From NCBI RefSeq assembly GCF_002086455.1, contig NZ_MVHC01000020.1, positions 1 through 62,362 of the forward strand: a DNA stretch of 62,362 bases. Direction: 5' to 3'. This DNA comes from Mycolicibacter algericus DSM 45454 (GTDB lineage Bacteria; Actinomycetota; Actinomycetes; Mycobacteriales; Mycobacteriaceae). A program made the position numbers and the translations under genes. The notes beneath the pieces are model-generated. The model made no database searches, was not told the origin of the DNA, and worked only from the letters and a program-made list of their open reading frames with translations. Below, one piece after another: positions 23,055 through 32,101 of the stretch; position 1 is the stretch's first letter; each line of letters opens with the position of its first letter.

Positions 23055-23747
23055 TTACTTACGGCCTTTTCGTGCTGTGGCCTTGGTCGCCTTGCGGGCC
23101 GGGGCCTTCTTGGCCGCGGTCTTCTTGGCGGTCACCTTCTTGGCCGGAGCCTTCTTGGCCGCGGTCTTCTTGGCGGTCACCTTCTTGGCCGGAGCCTTGG
23201 TTGCCGCCTTCTTGGCCGGAGCCTTCTTGGCTGCGGTCTTCTTGGCGGTCACCTTCTTTGCCGGAGCCTTCTTGGCTGCGGTCTTCTTGGCGGTCACCTT
23301 CTTGGCCGCGGTCTTCTTCGCGGCCGCCGGGGTGGCCTTCTTCGCCGCGGTCTTCTTGGCCGCGGCCTTGGTGGCCTTCTTGGCCGGCGACTTCTTCGCA
23401 GCCTTCTTCGCCGCCGTGGTGCTGGCGCCGGCGCCACGCTTGACCGCGAGCCCCTCGGACGGGACACGCTGCGCGCCAGAAACAATCGCCTTGAACTGCG
23501 CGCCCGGGCGGAATGCGGGGACCGAAGTCGGCTTTACCTTGACCGTCTCACCCGTGCGGGGATTGCGGGCCACGCGCGCGGCGCGCCGACGGCGCTCGAA
23601 CACGCCGAACCCGGTGATGGTGACGCTCTCGCCCTTGTGGACGGCGCGCACAATGGCATTGACGAAGTGCTCGACGGCTTCGGTCGCCGACCGGCGGTCG
23701 GTGTCCAATTCCTTTGTGAGCACCTCGATGAGCTCTGCTTTGTTCAT
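23055..23747 (-). CDS. hupB: HU-like nucleoid protein with lysine/alanine-rich tail
   Basis: DNA-bending nucleoid protein. The 230-aa product has an HU domain over residues 1-90 ([17 protein letters not shown]-arm [18 protein letters not shown]) and a long basic C-terminal tail made of [18 protein letters not shown] repeats, as in mycobacterial HupB/HLP/MDP1. The tail binds DNA and is a site of acetylation and methylation in relatives. GGAGGGATTGG precedes the ATG. Monocistronic; upstream 23748-23935 holds only its promoter region. Confidence 0.97.
   Translation of the reverse strand: MNKAELIEVLTKELDTDRRSATEAVEHFVNAIVRAVHKGESVTITGFGVFERRRRAARVARNPRTGETVKVKPTSVPAFRPGAQFKAIVSGAQRVPSEGLAVKRGAGASTTAAKKAAKKSPAKKATKAAAKKTAAKKATPAAAKKTAAKKVTAKKTAAKKAPAKKVTAKKTAAKKAPAKKAATKAPAKKVTAKKTAAKKAPAKKVTAKKTAAKKAPARKATKATARKGRK
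23090..23400 (-). repeat. hupB: Tandem short repeats encoding the HupB tail
   Basis: The 3' half of hupB is built of near-identical units of about 30-60 bp encoding (V)[14 protein letters not shown]. Copy number of these units is known to differ between mycobacterial species and strains, so this stretch is prone to length change. It is coding, not a CRISPR array. Confidence 0.8.
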
Positions 23748-23935
23748 CCAATCCCTCCGAGACCAGTGGCCCTACTTGAGCCGACTAGAGCACACGGTAA
23801 ACCCTGATACCACTGATATCCAAGAGCCACGCGCAATTTCAGATGAGATTATCGGCGAATTCCGCAATCCGGTTACTGCCCTTGGGTGCTGACCAGACCG
23901 CTCGATCGACCGGAATTAGGCTCCGGGGCGTGCCG

Positions 23936-24532
23936 TCAAGAAGCCGGAACGGTGCGCGGTTTCCAACCTGGGCGGTCCGCCTCGAAGGTGGCGATCTCGT
24001 CCAGTTTCCGCAGCGTAAGGCCTATATCGTCAAGCCCTTCGGACAGTCGCCAAGCGGTGTAGTCATCAATAGTGAACGCCACCACCGCCGTTCCAGCGGT
24101 GATATTCCGATCTTGAAGATTGACAGTGATTTCCAGCCCCGGGCTTGCCTCGATGAGTTTCCAGAGCAGTTCCACGTCGTCTTGGGCCACCTGTGCCGCC
24201 AGCAACCCCGCCTTGCCGGCATTGCCACGGAAGATGTCGGCGAAGCGTGAAGAGATCACCACCCGGAACCCGTAGTCGAGTAGTGCCCACACCGCATGTT
24301 CTCGCGACGATCCGGTGCCGAAATCCGGCCCCGCCACCAGCACCGAACCCTGGTCGAACGGCTTGAGATTCAAGATGAACGACGGATCGGTGCGCCAGGT
24401 GGCGAACAGGCCGTCCTCGAATCCGGTCCGGGTGATGCGCTTCAAATAGACCGCGGGAATGATCTGGTCGGTGTCGACATTGGAGCGCCGCAGCGGGACG
24501 CCGATTCCAGTGTGGGTGTGAAAAGCTTCCAT
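23936..24532 (-). CDS. leuD: 3-isopropylmalate dehydratase, small subunit
   Basis: With LeuC isomerises 2-isopropylmalate to 3-isopropylmalate in leucine synthesis. The 198-aa product has the swivelling-domain motifs [20 protein letters not shown] and [22 protein letters not shown] lies 7 nt before the ATG. It follows leuC by 28 nt on the same strand. leuB is encoded 24 kb away in the same window. Confidence 0.96.
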   Translation of the reverse strand: MEAFHTHTGIGVPLRRSNVDTDQIIPAVYLKRITRTGFEDGLFATWRTDPSFILNLKPFDQGSVLVAGPDFGTGSSREHAVWALLDYGFRVVISSRFADIFRGNAGKAGLLAAQVAQDDVELLWKLIEASPGLEITVNLQDRNITAGTAVVAFTIDDYTAWRLSEGLDDIGLTLRKLDEIATFEADRPGWKPRTVPAS

Positions 24533-24560
24533 GAGTAAACTCCTTTAAATACCGTGGCGG

Positions 24561-25979
24561 TCAGTTCAAGTCAGCGGGCGCCGACAACGTCCCGCGCACG
24601 GCAGTAGCGGCGGCGACGACCGGCGAGACCAGGTGGGTCCGTCCGCCCTTGCCCTGCCGGCCCTCGAAATTGCGGTTGGAGGTCGAGGCGCACCGCTGGC
24701 CCGGCGAAAGCTGGTCGGGGTTCATTCCCAGACACATCGAGCACCCGGGTTGGCGCCATTCCGCACCGGCGGCGGTGAAAACCTCGGCGAGGCCTTCGGC
24801 TTCGGCCTGGTTTCGCACCCGCATCGATCCCGGCACCACGAGCATCCGCACGCCCTCGGAGACCCGCCGGCCGCGCAGCACGTCGGCCACCGCGCGCAGA
24901 TCCTCGATGCGACCGTTGGTGCACGACCCGACGAACACCGTGTCGACCGCGATGTCACGCATCAGCGTCCCCGGGCGAAGGTCCATGTAGGCCAACGCCT
25001 TCTCCGCGGCCCGCCGCTGGGCCTCGTCGCTGATCGTCTCCGGGTCGGGCACCGCCGCGCCCAGCGGCACACCCTGGCCGGGGTTGGTCCCCCAGGTGAC
25101 GAACGGGGTCAGCGCGGCCGCATCCAGGAACACCTCGGCGTCGAATTTCGCACCCGGATCGGTGCGCAGGCTGTCCCAGTGGGCGACGGCGGCATCCCAG
25201 TCGGCACCAAACGGTGCGTGCGGCCGCCCCCGCAGATAGTCGTACGTGGTGTCATCGGGAGCTACCATGCCAGCCCGGGCACCGGCCTCAATGCTCATGT
25301 TGCAGATCGTCATCCGAGCCTCCATCGACAACGCCTCGATGGCGCTGCCCCGGTATTCGATGACGTAGCCCTGGCCACCGCCGGTGCCGATCTGGGCGAT
25401 CACCGCCAGGATGATGTCCTTGGCCGTCACCCCTTCGGCCAGCGCCCCCTCGACGTTGACCGCCATCGTCTTGAAGGGCCGCAACGGCAACGTCTGGGTG
25501 GCCAGCACATGCTCGACCTCCGAAGTGCCGATACCCATCGCCAGCGCACCGAATGCGCCGTGGGTGGAGGTGTGACTGTCGCCGCAGACCACAGTCGTGC
25601 CCGGCTGGGTGAGACCCAATTGCGGTCCGATGATGTGCACGATTCCCTGTTCGATGTCGCCCATCGGGTGCAACCGGATGCCGAACTCGGCGCAGTTGTG
25701 CCGCAGCGTCTCGACCTGGGTGCGCGATACGGGATCGGCGATCGGTTTGTCGATGTCGACTGTCGGCACGTTGTGGTCCTCGGTGGCGATGGTCAGATCT
25801 GGGCGCCGGACGCCACGGCCTGCCAGCCGCAGGCCTTCGAACGCCTGCGGACTGGTGACCTCGTGCACGAGGTGCAGGTCGATGTAGATCAGGTCGGGTT
25901 CGGACCCGCCTCCGGAGACCACGACATGGTCGTCCCAGACCTTTTCGGCCAGGGTGCGAGGCTGCTGCGTCTTGGACAT
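24561..25979 (-). CDS. leuC: 3-isopropylmalate dehydratase, large subunit
   Basis: Aconitase-family [4Fe-4S] subunit of isopropylmalate isomerase. The 472-aa product has the cluster ligands in [13 protein letters not shown] and CSMCLGMN, and substrate loop [14 protein letters not shown]. Two ATGs are in frame (25988 and 25979); a GGGG tract is spaced correctly only for 25979. The 56-bp divergent gap to the IclR regulator contains a 6-5-6 palindrome, and leucine-responsive control by that regulator is likely. Confidence 0.96.
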   Translation of the reverse strand: MSKTQQPRTLAEKVWDDHVVVSGGGSEPDLIYIDLHLVHEVTSPQAFEGLRLAGRGVRRPDLTIATEDHNVPTVDIDKPIADPVSRTQVETLRHNCAEFGIRLHPMGDIEQGIVHIIGPQLGLTQPGTTVVCGDSHTSTHGAFGALAMGIGTSEVEHVLATQTLPLRPFKTMAVNVEGALAEGVTAKDIILAVIAQIGTGGGQGYVIEYRGSAIEALSMEARMTICNMSIEAGARAGMVAPDDTTYDYLRGRPHAPFGADWDAAVAHWDSLRTDPGAKFDAEVFLDAAALTPFVTWGTNPGQGVPLGAAVPDPETISDEAQRRAAEKALAYMDLRPGTLMRDIAVDTVFVGSCTNGRIEDLRAVADVLRGRRVSEGVRMLVVPGSMRVRNQAEAEGLAEVFTAAGAEWRQPGCSMCLGMNPDQLSPGQRCASTSNRNFEGRQGKGGRTHLVSPVVAAATAVRGTLSAPADLN

Positions 25980-26004
25980 CACTGCCATTCCCCAAATCTG
26001 CGGT

Positions 26005-26021
26005 GTCTCACAATATGAGAC
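26005..26021. promoter_or_regulatory. IclR-type operator palindrome between leuC and iclR
   Basis: GTCTCA-CAATA-TGAGAC, a perfect 6-bp inverted repeat with 5-bp spacer, centred in the 56-bp gap between the leuC start and the divergent regulator start. A TAGTAT -10 box (26024-26029) for the regulator lies 2 bp to its right, so a bound repressor would block both directions. LtbR/NdgR-type IclR proteins control leuCD from such sites in other actinobacteria. Confidence 0.65.
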
Positions 26022-26035
26022 GCTAGTATCTGTAT

Positions 26036-26737
26036 ATGGGACAGCATAGCGGCATCGGCGTTCTGGACAAAGCCCTGGCCGTGCTCCACACGGTCGCCGA
26101 ATCACCCTGTGGCCTGGCCGAACTGTGTGAGCGCACCGGGTTGCCCCGCGCGACGGCGCACCGGCTGGCCGCCGGACTGGAGGCCCACCGGCTGCTCGGC
26201 CGCGACGACGACGGGCGCTGGCAGATCGGTCCGGCGGTCAGCGAGCTGGCGTCCCGCGCCGACGATCCGCTGCGGGCGGCCGGTGCGGCGGTGCTGCCAC
26301 GGCTGCGCGAGATCACCGGCGAGAGTGCGCAGCTGTATCGCCGCGAGGGGGCCTCGCGAATCTGCGTGGCGGCACTGGAACCCCCTGCGGGGCTGCGTGA
26401 CACGGTTCCGGTCGGCGCCCGGCTGCCGATGACGGCCGGTTCGGGCGCCAAGGTGCTGCTGGCCTTCGCCGATCCGGCGCTGCAGCAGGAAGTGCTGGCG
26501 CAGGCGAAGTTCACCAGCCGCACCCTGTCAGAGGTGCGCCGACGAGGCTGGGCGCAGAGCATCGCCGAGCGCGAACCGGGTGTGGCCAGTGTCTCGGCGC
26601 CGGTACGCGACCGGCGCGGCGCGGTGGTGGCGGCCATCTCGGTGTCCGGCCCCATCGACCGGATGGGACGACGCCCCGGGGCGCGCTGGGCCACCGACCT
26701 GCTCGCGGCCGCCGACGCGCTCACCGCCCGGCTATAA
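26036..26737 (+). CDS. IclR-family regulator of leuCD (LtbR/NdgR type)
   Basis: The 233-aa product has an N-terminal winged helix ([16 protein letters not shown]...[14 protein letters not shown]) and a C-terminal IclR effector domain ([23 protein letters not shown]). Divergent placement next to leuCD and the shared operator point to a role in leucine or branched-chain amino acid control, as for LtbR of Corynebacterium and NdgR of Streptomyces; it corresponds to Rv2989. TAGTAT six nt before the ATG suggests a leaderless transcript. Confidence 0.88.
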   Translation: MGQHSGIGVLDKALAVLHTVAESPCGLAELCERTGLPRATAHRLAAGLEAHRLLGRDDDGRWQIGPAVSELASRADDPLRAAGAAVLPRLREITGESAQLYRREGASRICVAALEPPAGLRDTVPVGARLPMTAGSGAKVLLAFADPALQQEVLAQAKFTSRTLSEVRRRGWAQSIAEREPGVASVSAPVRDRRGAVVAAISVSGPIDRMGRRPGARWATDLLAAADALTARL

Positions 26738-26770
26738 TCGGTCTTGGTGACCACCTGCCAGACTGCTGAC

Positions 26771-27271
26771 ATGGGAACCAAGCAACGCGCACAGATCGTC
26801 ATGACCGATGCCGAGGTCGCCGACTTCGTGACCAGCCACCGCACCGGAACGCTGGCCACCATCGGCCCCGACGGGCAACCGCACCTGACGGCGATGTGGT
26901 ACGCGGTGCTCGACGGCGAGATCTGGCTGGAGACCAAGGCCAAGTCGCAGAAGGCGGTCAACCTGCGGCGTGATCCGCGCGTCAGCTTCCTGCTCGAGGC
27001 CGGCCAGACCTACGACACGCTGCGCGGGGTGTCCTTCGAGGGTGTCGCGGAGATCGTCGACGACCCCGACACACTCTTCCGGGTGGGTGTCAGCGTCTGG
27101 GAGCGCTACACCGGCCCCTACACCGACGAGATGAAGCCGGGCGTCGACGCCATGATGAACAACCGGGTGGCTGTGCGCATCGTCACACGCCGCACCCGGT
27201 CCTGGGACCACCGCAAGCTGGGCCTGCCGGCGATGCCGCTGGCCGGGTCGACCGCACCGACGGGTGACTGA
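26771..27271 (+). CDS. PPOX-fold, probable F420-binding protein (Rv2991 type)
   Basis: The 166-aa split-barrel flavin/deazaflavin-binding protein begins MGTKQRAQIVMTDAEV and has the PPOX core GTLATIGPDGQPHLTAMWY and KAVNLRRDPRVSFLLE. It is the orthologue of Rv2991, placed among F420-dependent oxidoreductases of unknown substrate. The start at 26771 matches the orthologue; the frame stays open to 26744. It lies 33 nt downstream of the IclR gene and is followed by a strong terminator. Confidence 0.85.
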   Translation: MGTKQRAQIVMTDAEVADFVTSHRTGTLATIGPDGQPHLTAMWYAVLDGEIWLETKAKSQKAVNLRRDPRVSFLLEAGQTYDTLRGVSFEGVAEIVDDPDTLFRVGVSVWERYTGPYTDEMKPGVDAMMNNRVAVRIVTRRTRSWDHRKLGLPAMPLAGSTAPTGD

Positions 27272-27291
27272 GTCCCCACCGAAAGCACGAC

Positions 27292-27319
27292 GGCCCGCGT
27301 CTTGGGAAAGACGCGGGCC
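27292..27319. terminator. Terminator hairpin between PPOX gene and tRNA-Glu
   Basis: A perfect 12-bp stem GGCCCGCGTCTT-GGGA-AAGACGCGGGCC followed by TTGTG. It lies 20 nt after the plus-strand PPOX gene and 10 nt beyond the 3' end of the minus-strand tRNA-Glu, so it can serve both transcripts. Confidence 0.85.
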
Positions 27320-27329
27320 TTGTGACGAG

Positions 27330-27402
27330 TACCCCCGATGGGATTCGAACCCACGCTACCGCCGTGAGAGGGCGGCGTCCTAGGCCGCTAGACGACGGGG
27401 GC
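27330..27402 (-). tRNA. tRNA-Glu (anticodon CTC)
   Basis: A 73-nt cloverleaf on the minus strand: acceptor GCCCCCG pairing with CGGGGGT, anticodon arm CCGCC-CTCTCAC-GGCGG with anticodon CTC, and T loop GGTTCGAATCC. No encoded CCA. It lies upstream of gltX (which charges tRNA-Glu), the standard mycobacterial arrangement. Confidence 0.96.
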
Positions 27403-27475
27403 TAGAACTAGTCCGGGTTGTCAGCATAGCCCAACCCACACGGCCCGCCTAATCGCTTGGGGCGGACCGGTTTTG

Positions 27476-27547
27476 CTGGGGTACCAGGACTCGAACCTAG
27501 AATGGCTGAACCAGAATCAGCTGTGTTGCCAATTACACCATACCCCA
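27476..27547 (-). tRNA. tRNA-Gln (anticodon CTG)
   Basis: A 72-nt cloverleaf on the minus strand: acceptor TGGGGTA pairing with TACCCCA, anticodon CTG in GATTCTGGTTC, T loop GGTTCGAGTCC. It lies between tRNA-Glu and gltX. It fits functionally: GltX misacylates tRNA-Gln with glutamate and GatCAB (gatB is at 60109) amidates it. The flanks 27403-27475 and 27548-27665 hold no other gene. Confidence 0.96.
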
Positions 27548-27665
27548 ATGGCCACCGAGGGCCTGGCCATAACCGCTGGTCAGCGTGCCGGTTGGGCACT
27601 ACCGGCCAGCTGCTGTGGGCCGACGTGCAGACTACCAAACTTCTACCGCGAAGTACTCATCGCGC

Positions 27666-29153
27666 TCACTCGATGCCGTCCCGGACGGCCCGCAACCGCG
27701 CCAGGGTGCGAGCCGAACCCAGCAGCTCCAGTGACTCGAACAGCGGCGGGCTGACCAACCCGCCGGTGACAGCGACCCGCACCGGGCCGAACGCCTTGCG
27801 CGGTTTGAGCTCCAGCCCGTCGAGCAGCGCGGCCTTCAGTGCGGCCTCGATCCCGGCGGTGGTCCAGTCCGCCGGCCCCTCCAGGCCCGCCAAGGCGGCG
27901 ATGGTGGCGTCCAGGACGGGCGCCGCGCCGGCGCCCAACTCCTTGGCCACCGCACGCGGGTCGAGTGCGTATTCGTCATCGTTGAAGAACTTGAGCAATC
28001 CCCAGGCGTCGCCCAGCACGACCACCCGGGTCTGCACCAGCGCCGCGGCCGCCGCGAATCCCGCGTCGTCAAGTCCGGTGCGGTAACCGTGGGTGTCGAA
28101 ATAGCCGCGCAGTCGCGTGGTGAAGTCGTCGACGTCCAGGAGTCGGATGTGCTCGGCGTTGAGCGCGTCGGCCTTCTTCTGGTCGAATCGGGCCGGGTTG
28201 GAGTTGACGTCGACTACGTCGAACGCGGCAACCATCTCGTCGAGACCGAACACGTCGCGGTCATCGGCGATCGACCAGCCCAGCAGCGCCAGGTAGTTCA
28301 GCAGGCCCTCCGGGATGAAACCCCGATCGCGGTGCGCGAACAGGTTCGACTGCGGGTCGCGCTTGGACAGCTTCTTGGTGCCCTCACCCAGAACGGTTGG
28401 AAGATGGGCGAATTCCGGAATCCTGTCGGCCACCCCGATGCGGATCAACGCCTGATACAGCGCTATCTGGCGTGGCGTGGAGGGCAGTAGGTCCTCGCCC
28501 CGCAGCACATGGGTGATCTTCATCATCGCGTCGTCGACCGGGTTGACCAACGTGTACAGCGGGTCACCGTTGGCGCGGGTGAGTGCGAAGTCGGGGACGG
28601 TGCCCGCCGGAAAGCTCGTCGGCCCGCGCACCAGGTCCTGCCAGCCGAGTTCGCCATCGGGCATGCGCAACCGCAGGACGGGCTTGCGGCCATCGGCGAG
28701 GTAGCCGGCACGCTGCTCGTCGGTCAGGTCGCGGTCGAAGTTGTCATAGCCCAGCTTGGGGTTTCGGCCGGCGGCCAAGTGGCGGGCCTCGACCTCCTGC
28801 GGTGTGGAGAAGGCCTCGTAGGCCTCGCCGGCCGCTACCAGGCGCGCCACCACGTCGCGATAGATGTCCGCGCGTTGCGATTGACGGTACGGGCCGTACG
28901 GTCCGCCCACTTCGGGCCCCTCGTCCCAGTCCAGCCGAAGCCAGCGCAGCGCCTCCAGCAGCGCCTGATAACTCTCCTCGCTGTCGCGCTCGGCATCGGT
29001 GTCCTCCACCCGGAACACCAACGTGCCGCCCGTGTGTCGGGCATAGGCCCAGTTGAACAGTGCGGTGCGGATCAGCCCGACGTGCGGCGTCCCGGTCGGT
29101 GACGGGCAGAACCGGACCCGCACCGCTGAATCAGCCTGGAAACCTTGAGTCAC
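27666..29153 (-). CDS. gltX: Glutamyl-tRNA synthetase
   Basis: Class I aminoacyl-tRNA synthetase charging tRNA-Glu, and non-discriminately tRNA-Gln in mycobacteria. The 495-aa product has the HIGH-type motif in [12 protein letters not shown] and the KMSKS-type motif in KLSKRD. GTG start overlaps the stop of the FAH gene as GTGA. The transcript runs FAH-gltX, with tRNA-Gln and tRNA-Glu beyond it on the same strand. Confidence 0.97.
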   Translation of the reverse strand: MTQGFQADSAVRVRFCPSPTGTPHVGLIRTALFNWAYARHTGGTLVFRVEDTDAERDSEESYQALLEALRWLRLDWDEGPEVGGPYGPYRQSQRADIYRDVVARLVAAGEAYEAFSTPQEVEARHLAAGRNPKLGYDNFDRDLTDEQRAGYLADGRKPVLRLRMPDGELGWQDLVRGPTSFPAGTVPDFALTRANGDPLYTLVNPVDDAMMKITHVLRGEDLLPSTPRQIALYQALIRIGVADRIPEFAHLPTVLGEGTKKLSKRDPQSNLFAHRDRGFIPEGLLNYLALLGWSIADDRDVFGLDEMVAAFDVVDVNSNPARFDQKKADALNAEHIRLLDVDDFTTRLRGYFDTHGYRTGLDDAGFAAAAALVQTRVVVLGDAWGLLKFFNDDEYALDPRAVAKELGAGAAPVLDATIAALAGLEGPADWTTAGIEAALKAALLDGLELKPRKAFGPVRVAVTGGLVSPPLFESLELLGSARTLARLRAVRDGIE

Positions 29154-29947
29154 GACATTCCTTTGCGAATAACCGGGTTGGTGAGCGTGCCGATGCCCTC
29201 GACGGAAACCGACACAGTGTCACCGTGTTCGATCGGGCCGACACCGTCGGGGGTTCCGGTGAGGATGAGGTCACCGGGCAACAGGGTCATCACCGCAGAG
29301 ATCCACTCCACGATCACGCCGATGTCGTGGAGCATCAGCGACGTCCGGCCGTCCTGTTTGACCTGGCCGTTGACCTCGGTGCGGATCGCCAGGTCGGCGG
29401 GGTCGAGGTCGGTGACGATCCAGGGCCCGACCGGGCAGAACGTGTCGTGCCCCTTGGCGCGGGTCCACTGACCGTCGGATTTCTGCTGGTCACGGGCTGA
29501 CACGTCGTTGCCGATGGTGTAACCCAGGATGTTGTCCTTGGCCCGGGCGGCCGAAACGTCCTTGCAGGGCCGTGAGATCACCACCGCCAACTCGCCTTCG
29601 TAGTGAACCGGGGAAGCGTTGGCGGGCAGCTGAATCGGAACGTTCGGCCCGATGATCGCGGTATTGGGCTTGAGGAACATCGTCGGGTTGGCCGGTGGCG
29701 CACCACCCATCTCGGCGATGTGGGCGGCGTAGTTCTTCCCGATGCAGACCACCTTGCTGGCCAGAATCGGGGCCAGCAGCCGCACGTCGGCCAGTGGCCA
29801 GGATCGACCGGTGAACTCCGGTGTGCCGAAGGGATGCTCGGCGATCTCCCGAGCTGTCATCGCGGTCATGTCATCGGGCCGGTCCGGATCGCCCTCCAGG
29901 CTGACGAAGGCGACGCCGTCCGGGCTGGCAATTCGGCCTAGGCGCAT
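29150..29947 (-). CDS. Fumarylacetoacetate hydrolase family protein
   Basis: The 265-aa product has the FAH fold signatures [14 protein letters not shown], the metal ligands in [11 protein letters not shown] and [14 protein letters not shown], and the [12 protein letters not shown] loop. Such enzymes are acylpyruvate hydrolases, oxaloacetate decarboxylases or 2-hydroxyhepta-diene-dioate isomerases; the substrate here is unknown (Rv2993c type). The start at 29947 ([11 protein letters not shown]) fits the family. It is coupled to gltX by a 4-nt overlap. Confidence 0.88.
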   Translation of the reverse strand: MRLGRIASPDGVAFVSLEGDPDRPDDMTAMTAREIAEHPFGTPEFTGRSWPLADVRLLAPILASKVVCIGKNYAAHIAEMGGAPPANPTMFLKPNTAIIGPNVPIQLPANASPVHYEGELAVVISRPCKDVSAARAKDNILGYTIGNDVSARDQQKSDGQWTRAKGHDTFCPVGPWIVTDLDPADLAIRTEVNGQVKQDGRTSLMLHDIGVIVEWISAVMTLLPGDLILTGTPDGVGPIEHGDTVSVSVEGIGTLTNPVIRKGMS

Positions 29948-30075
29948 TCGAGCAAGCCTAATGGCGATCGCAACCGCGGCGGAGCCGGGCGCTGGGGACA
30001 CCATCAGACGGCACAGTGGTCGTTGCCTGGCGGATGCGGACCTGTACGACGTAAACCTGTGGAACCATTATCGGG

Positions 30076-31338
30076 GTGACCACGGAGTCGATGAGCAGCG
30101 CCGCGCGCTGGTCAGTGGTCATCGTGGCGTTGGTGGCGACGCTGTGCTCGTTCGTGTTCATCAACGGGATCGCCTTCGTCATCCCAATGCTGGAGACCAA
30201 GCGGGAGACCAACCTGGCGATGGCGGGTCTGCTGGCGTCGATGCCCAGTTTCGGCATGGTGCTGACGCTGTTCGCATGGGGCGCGCTGTTGGACCGCATC
30301 GGCGAGCGGATCGTGCTGACCGTCGGCTCCGCGCTGACGGCGCTGGCCACCTTCGGGGCGGCCTCGATGAGCTCCCTGGTCGGGGTGGGCGCCTTCCTTT
30401 TCCTGGGCGGCATGGCCGCCGCCAGCGCCAACACCGCCAGTGGCCGGCTGGTGACCGGCTGGTTCCCGCCGCACCAGCGCGGCCTGGTGATGGGAATCCG
30501 GCAGACAGCACAGCCGCTGGGAATCGCGTTGGGAGCCGAGGTGATTCCCGAACTGGCCGAGCACGGCCTGGCCCGGGCGCTGATGTTCCCGGCGACGCTG
30601 TGCGCGGTGGCGGCGGTGGCCTGCGCCGTCGGGGTGGTCGACCCGCCCCGCCGACCGCGGTCGGCGGCGACCGGGACGGAGCTGGCCAACCCCTACGCCG
30701 GCTCGAAGGTGCTGTGGCGCATCCACTTGTCGTCGGCGCTGCTGATGGTTCACCAGTCGGTGTTGGCCACCTTCATGCTGGTGTGGCTGATCGTCGATAC
30801 CGACTGGTCGATCGCCGCCGCCGGCAGCCTGGTCACCGTGTCGCAGTTGCTCGGTGCTGCCGGCCGCGTGCTGGCCGGTCGGTGGTCAGATCGGGTGCAG
30901 TCACGGCTACGACCCATCCGCAGCCTCGCCGTCGCCGGCGCGGTGGCGATGATGGTGCTCGGCGTGACCGACCATCTCCACTCTCCGCTGGCCGAGGCGG
31001 CGATGGTCGTTGCGGCGGTCATCAGCGTGCTGGACAACGGCTTGTCGTCCACCGCGGTCGCCGAGATCGCCGGACCGTACTGGAGCGGGCGTGCACTGGG
31101 TACGCAGAACACCACCCAGCGACTCACCGCCGGGATCGCTCCCCCGGTGTTCGGCGCGCTGATCGGCGCCGCCGGCTATCCGCTGGCGTTCGCGCTGTCC
31201 GGGCTGTTCCCGCTGGCCGCCGTGCGGTTGGTGCCGGTCAGCGCCGAGCCGGAGGGCCGCTCGGTGCTCCAGGCGCTGCGCACGCTGCGGGTCCCGCCGC
31301 AGCCGTTGCCGCCGGTACAACCCCCTCCCGACGGCTGA
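30076..31338 (+). CDS. Major facilitator superfamily transporter
   Basis: The 420-aa protein has about 12 hydrophobic helices in two halves, the loop 2-3 motif GALLDRIGERIVL (MFS motif A) and a shorter repeat GRWSDRVQSRLRP in the second half. It matches the Rv2994 position. Substrate unknown. It marks the left border of the accessory island: in M. tuberculosis the next gene is leuB, here ectA follows after 64 nt. Confidence 0.87.
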   Translation: MTTESMSSAARWSVVIVALVATLCSFVFINGIAFVIPMLETKRETNLAMAGLLASMPSFGMVLTLFAWGALLDRIGERIVLTVGSALTALATFGAASMSSLVGVGAFLFLGGMAAASANTASGRLVTGWFPPHQRGLVMGIRQTAQPLGIALGAEVIPELAEHGLARALMFPATLCAVAAVACAVGVVDPPRRPRSAATGTELANPYAGSKVLWRIHLSSALLMVHQSVLATFMLVWLIVDTDWSIAAAGSLVTVSQLLGAAGRVLAGRWSDRVQSRLRPIRSLAVAGAVAMMVLGVTDHLHSPLAEAAMVVAAVISVLDNGLSSTAVAEIAGPYWSGRALGTQNTTQRLTAGIAPPVFGALIGAAGYPLAFALSGLFPLAAVRLVPVSAEPEGRSVLQALRTLRVPPQPLPPVQPPPDG

Positions 31339-31402
31339 CCCCTGCCGCAACCGGGCGGATCCGCGGCCGACGCCGAGATCGGCTGCCGGTAGCGTCGGCG
31401 AG

Positions 31403-31909
31403 ATGACCGAACCGGCTCACATCGCGCTCCGGACACCGACGGTGGCCGACGGCCCGGCCCTGTGGAAAATGGCCCTCGACAGCGTCACGCTCGACGTCAA
31501 CGCCCCTTACGCCTATCTGTTGTGGTGCCGCGATTTCGCGGCCAGCTCGGTAATCGCCGAGGTCAGCGGCGCTCCGGCCGGTTTCATCACCGGCTACCGC
31601 CGCCCGGATCAGCCGCAGACCCTGATGGTCTGGCAGGTCGCGGTCAACGACGCTCATCGCGGGATGGGTCTGGCCGGCCGGATGCTCGACCATCTGGCGA
31701 CCGCCTTGGTCGCCGACGGCGGCACGCATCTTGAGACGTCAATCACACCGGACAACGAGGCCAGTCGACGGCTATTCGGGGCATTCGCCCGGCGATGGGC
31801 CGCCGATCTGGAGTGCTCCGAGCTGTTCGAGGCCAGCTTGTTTCCCGAATCCCATCTAGCCGAAGAACTGTTTCGAATCGGACCACTGCGGGTAAACATT
31901 GGCCGTTGA
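31403..31909 (+). CDS. ectA: L-2,4-diaminobutyrate acetyltransferase
   Basis: Acetylates the 4-amino group of L-2,4-diaminobutyrate with acetyl-CoA, the second step of ectoine synthesis. The 168-aa GNAT-fold product has AYLLWCRDFAASSVIAE, the acetyl-CoA loop VNDAHRGMGLAGRML and THLETSITPDNEASRRLF typical of EctA. TAGCGT seven nt before the ATG suggests a leaderless mRNA. Unlike most ect operons, a 190-bp gap separates it from ectB. Confidence 0.95.
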   Translation: MTEPAHIALRTPTVADGPALWKMALDSVTLDVNAPYAYLLWCRDFAASSVIAEVSGAPAGFITGYRRPDQPQTLMVWQVAVNDAHRGMGLAGRMLDHLATALVADGGTHLETSITPDNEASRRLFGAFARRWAADLECSELFEASLFPESHLAEELFRIGPLRVNIGR

Positions 31910-31916
31910 GGACAGC

Positions 31917-32085
31917 ATGGCAAGGTTGAGATCACAAAACGGTCTCGGTAAGGTCACGTCCGCGCAAACGTGAGCCCCGGCAGACCTAGCCGGGGGCATC
32001 CGAGCGGGGTGGTGGGTCGAGCCGAGATCACCCACGGCACGAGTTTTGAAATCGACCTGTCGTTCCGTTCCGTTGTATGTGACCG
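31917..32085 (+). promoter_or_regulatory. Structured leader with possible 18-codon uORF ahead of ectB
   Basis: The ectA-ectB gap contains GAGGA-CAGC-ATG starting an 18-codon frame (31917-31973, [18 protein letters not shown]). One base after its stop is a strong hairpin CCCCGGC-AGACCTA-GCCGGGG (31975-31995). Other helices can form: CACGT/ACGTG just upstream, and GTGGGT/ACCCAC downstream. GGTCTCGG can pair with CCGAGATC, which lies in the loop of the last hairpin, so alternative folds or a pseudoknot are possible. No known riboswitch consensus was recognised. It may hold an ectB promoter, an attenuator or nothing regulatory. Confidence 0.4.
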
Positions 32086-32101
32086 ACGGACGGAGGAAAT
32101 C

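Noticed and set aside
23090..23400. Regular short repeats suggesting a CRISPR array.
   Set aside because: They are in frame within hupB, have no unique spacers and encode the lysine/alanine tail.
31910..32101. A known riboswitch (c-di-AMP ydaO, c-di-GMP, SAM, TPP or cobalamin type) upstream of ectB.
   Set aside because: None of the conserved core blocks I know for these classes could be found; only generic hairpins are present.
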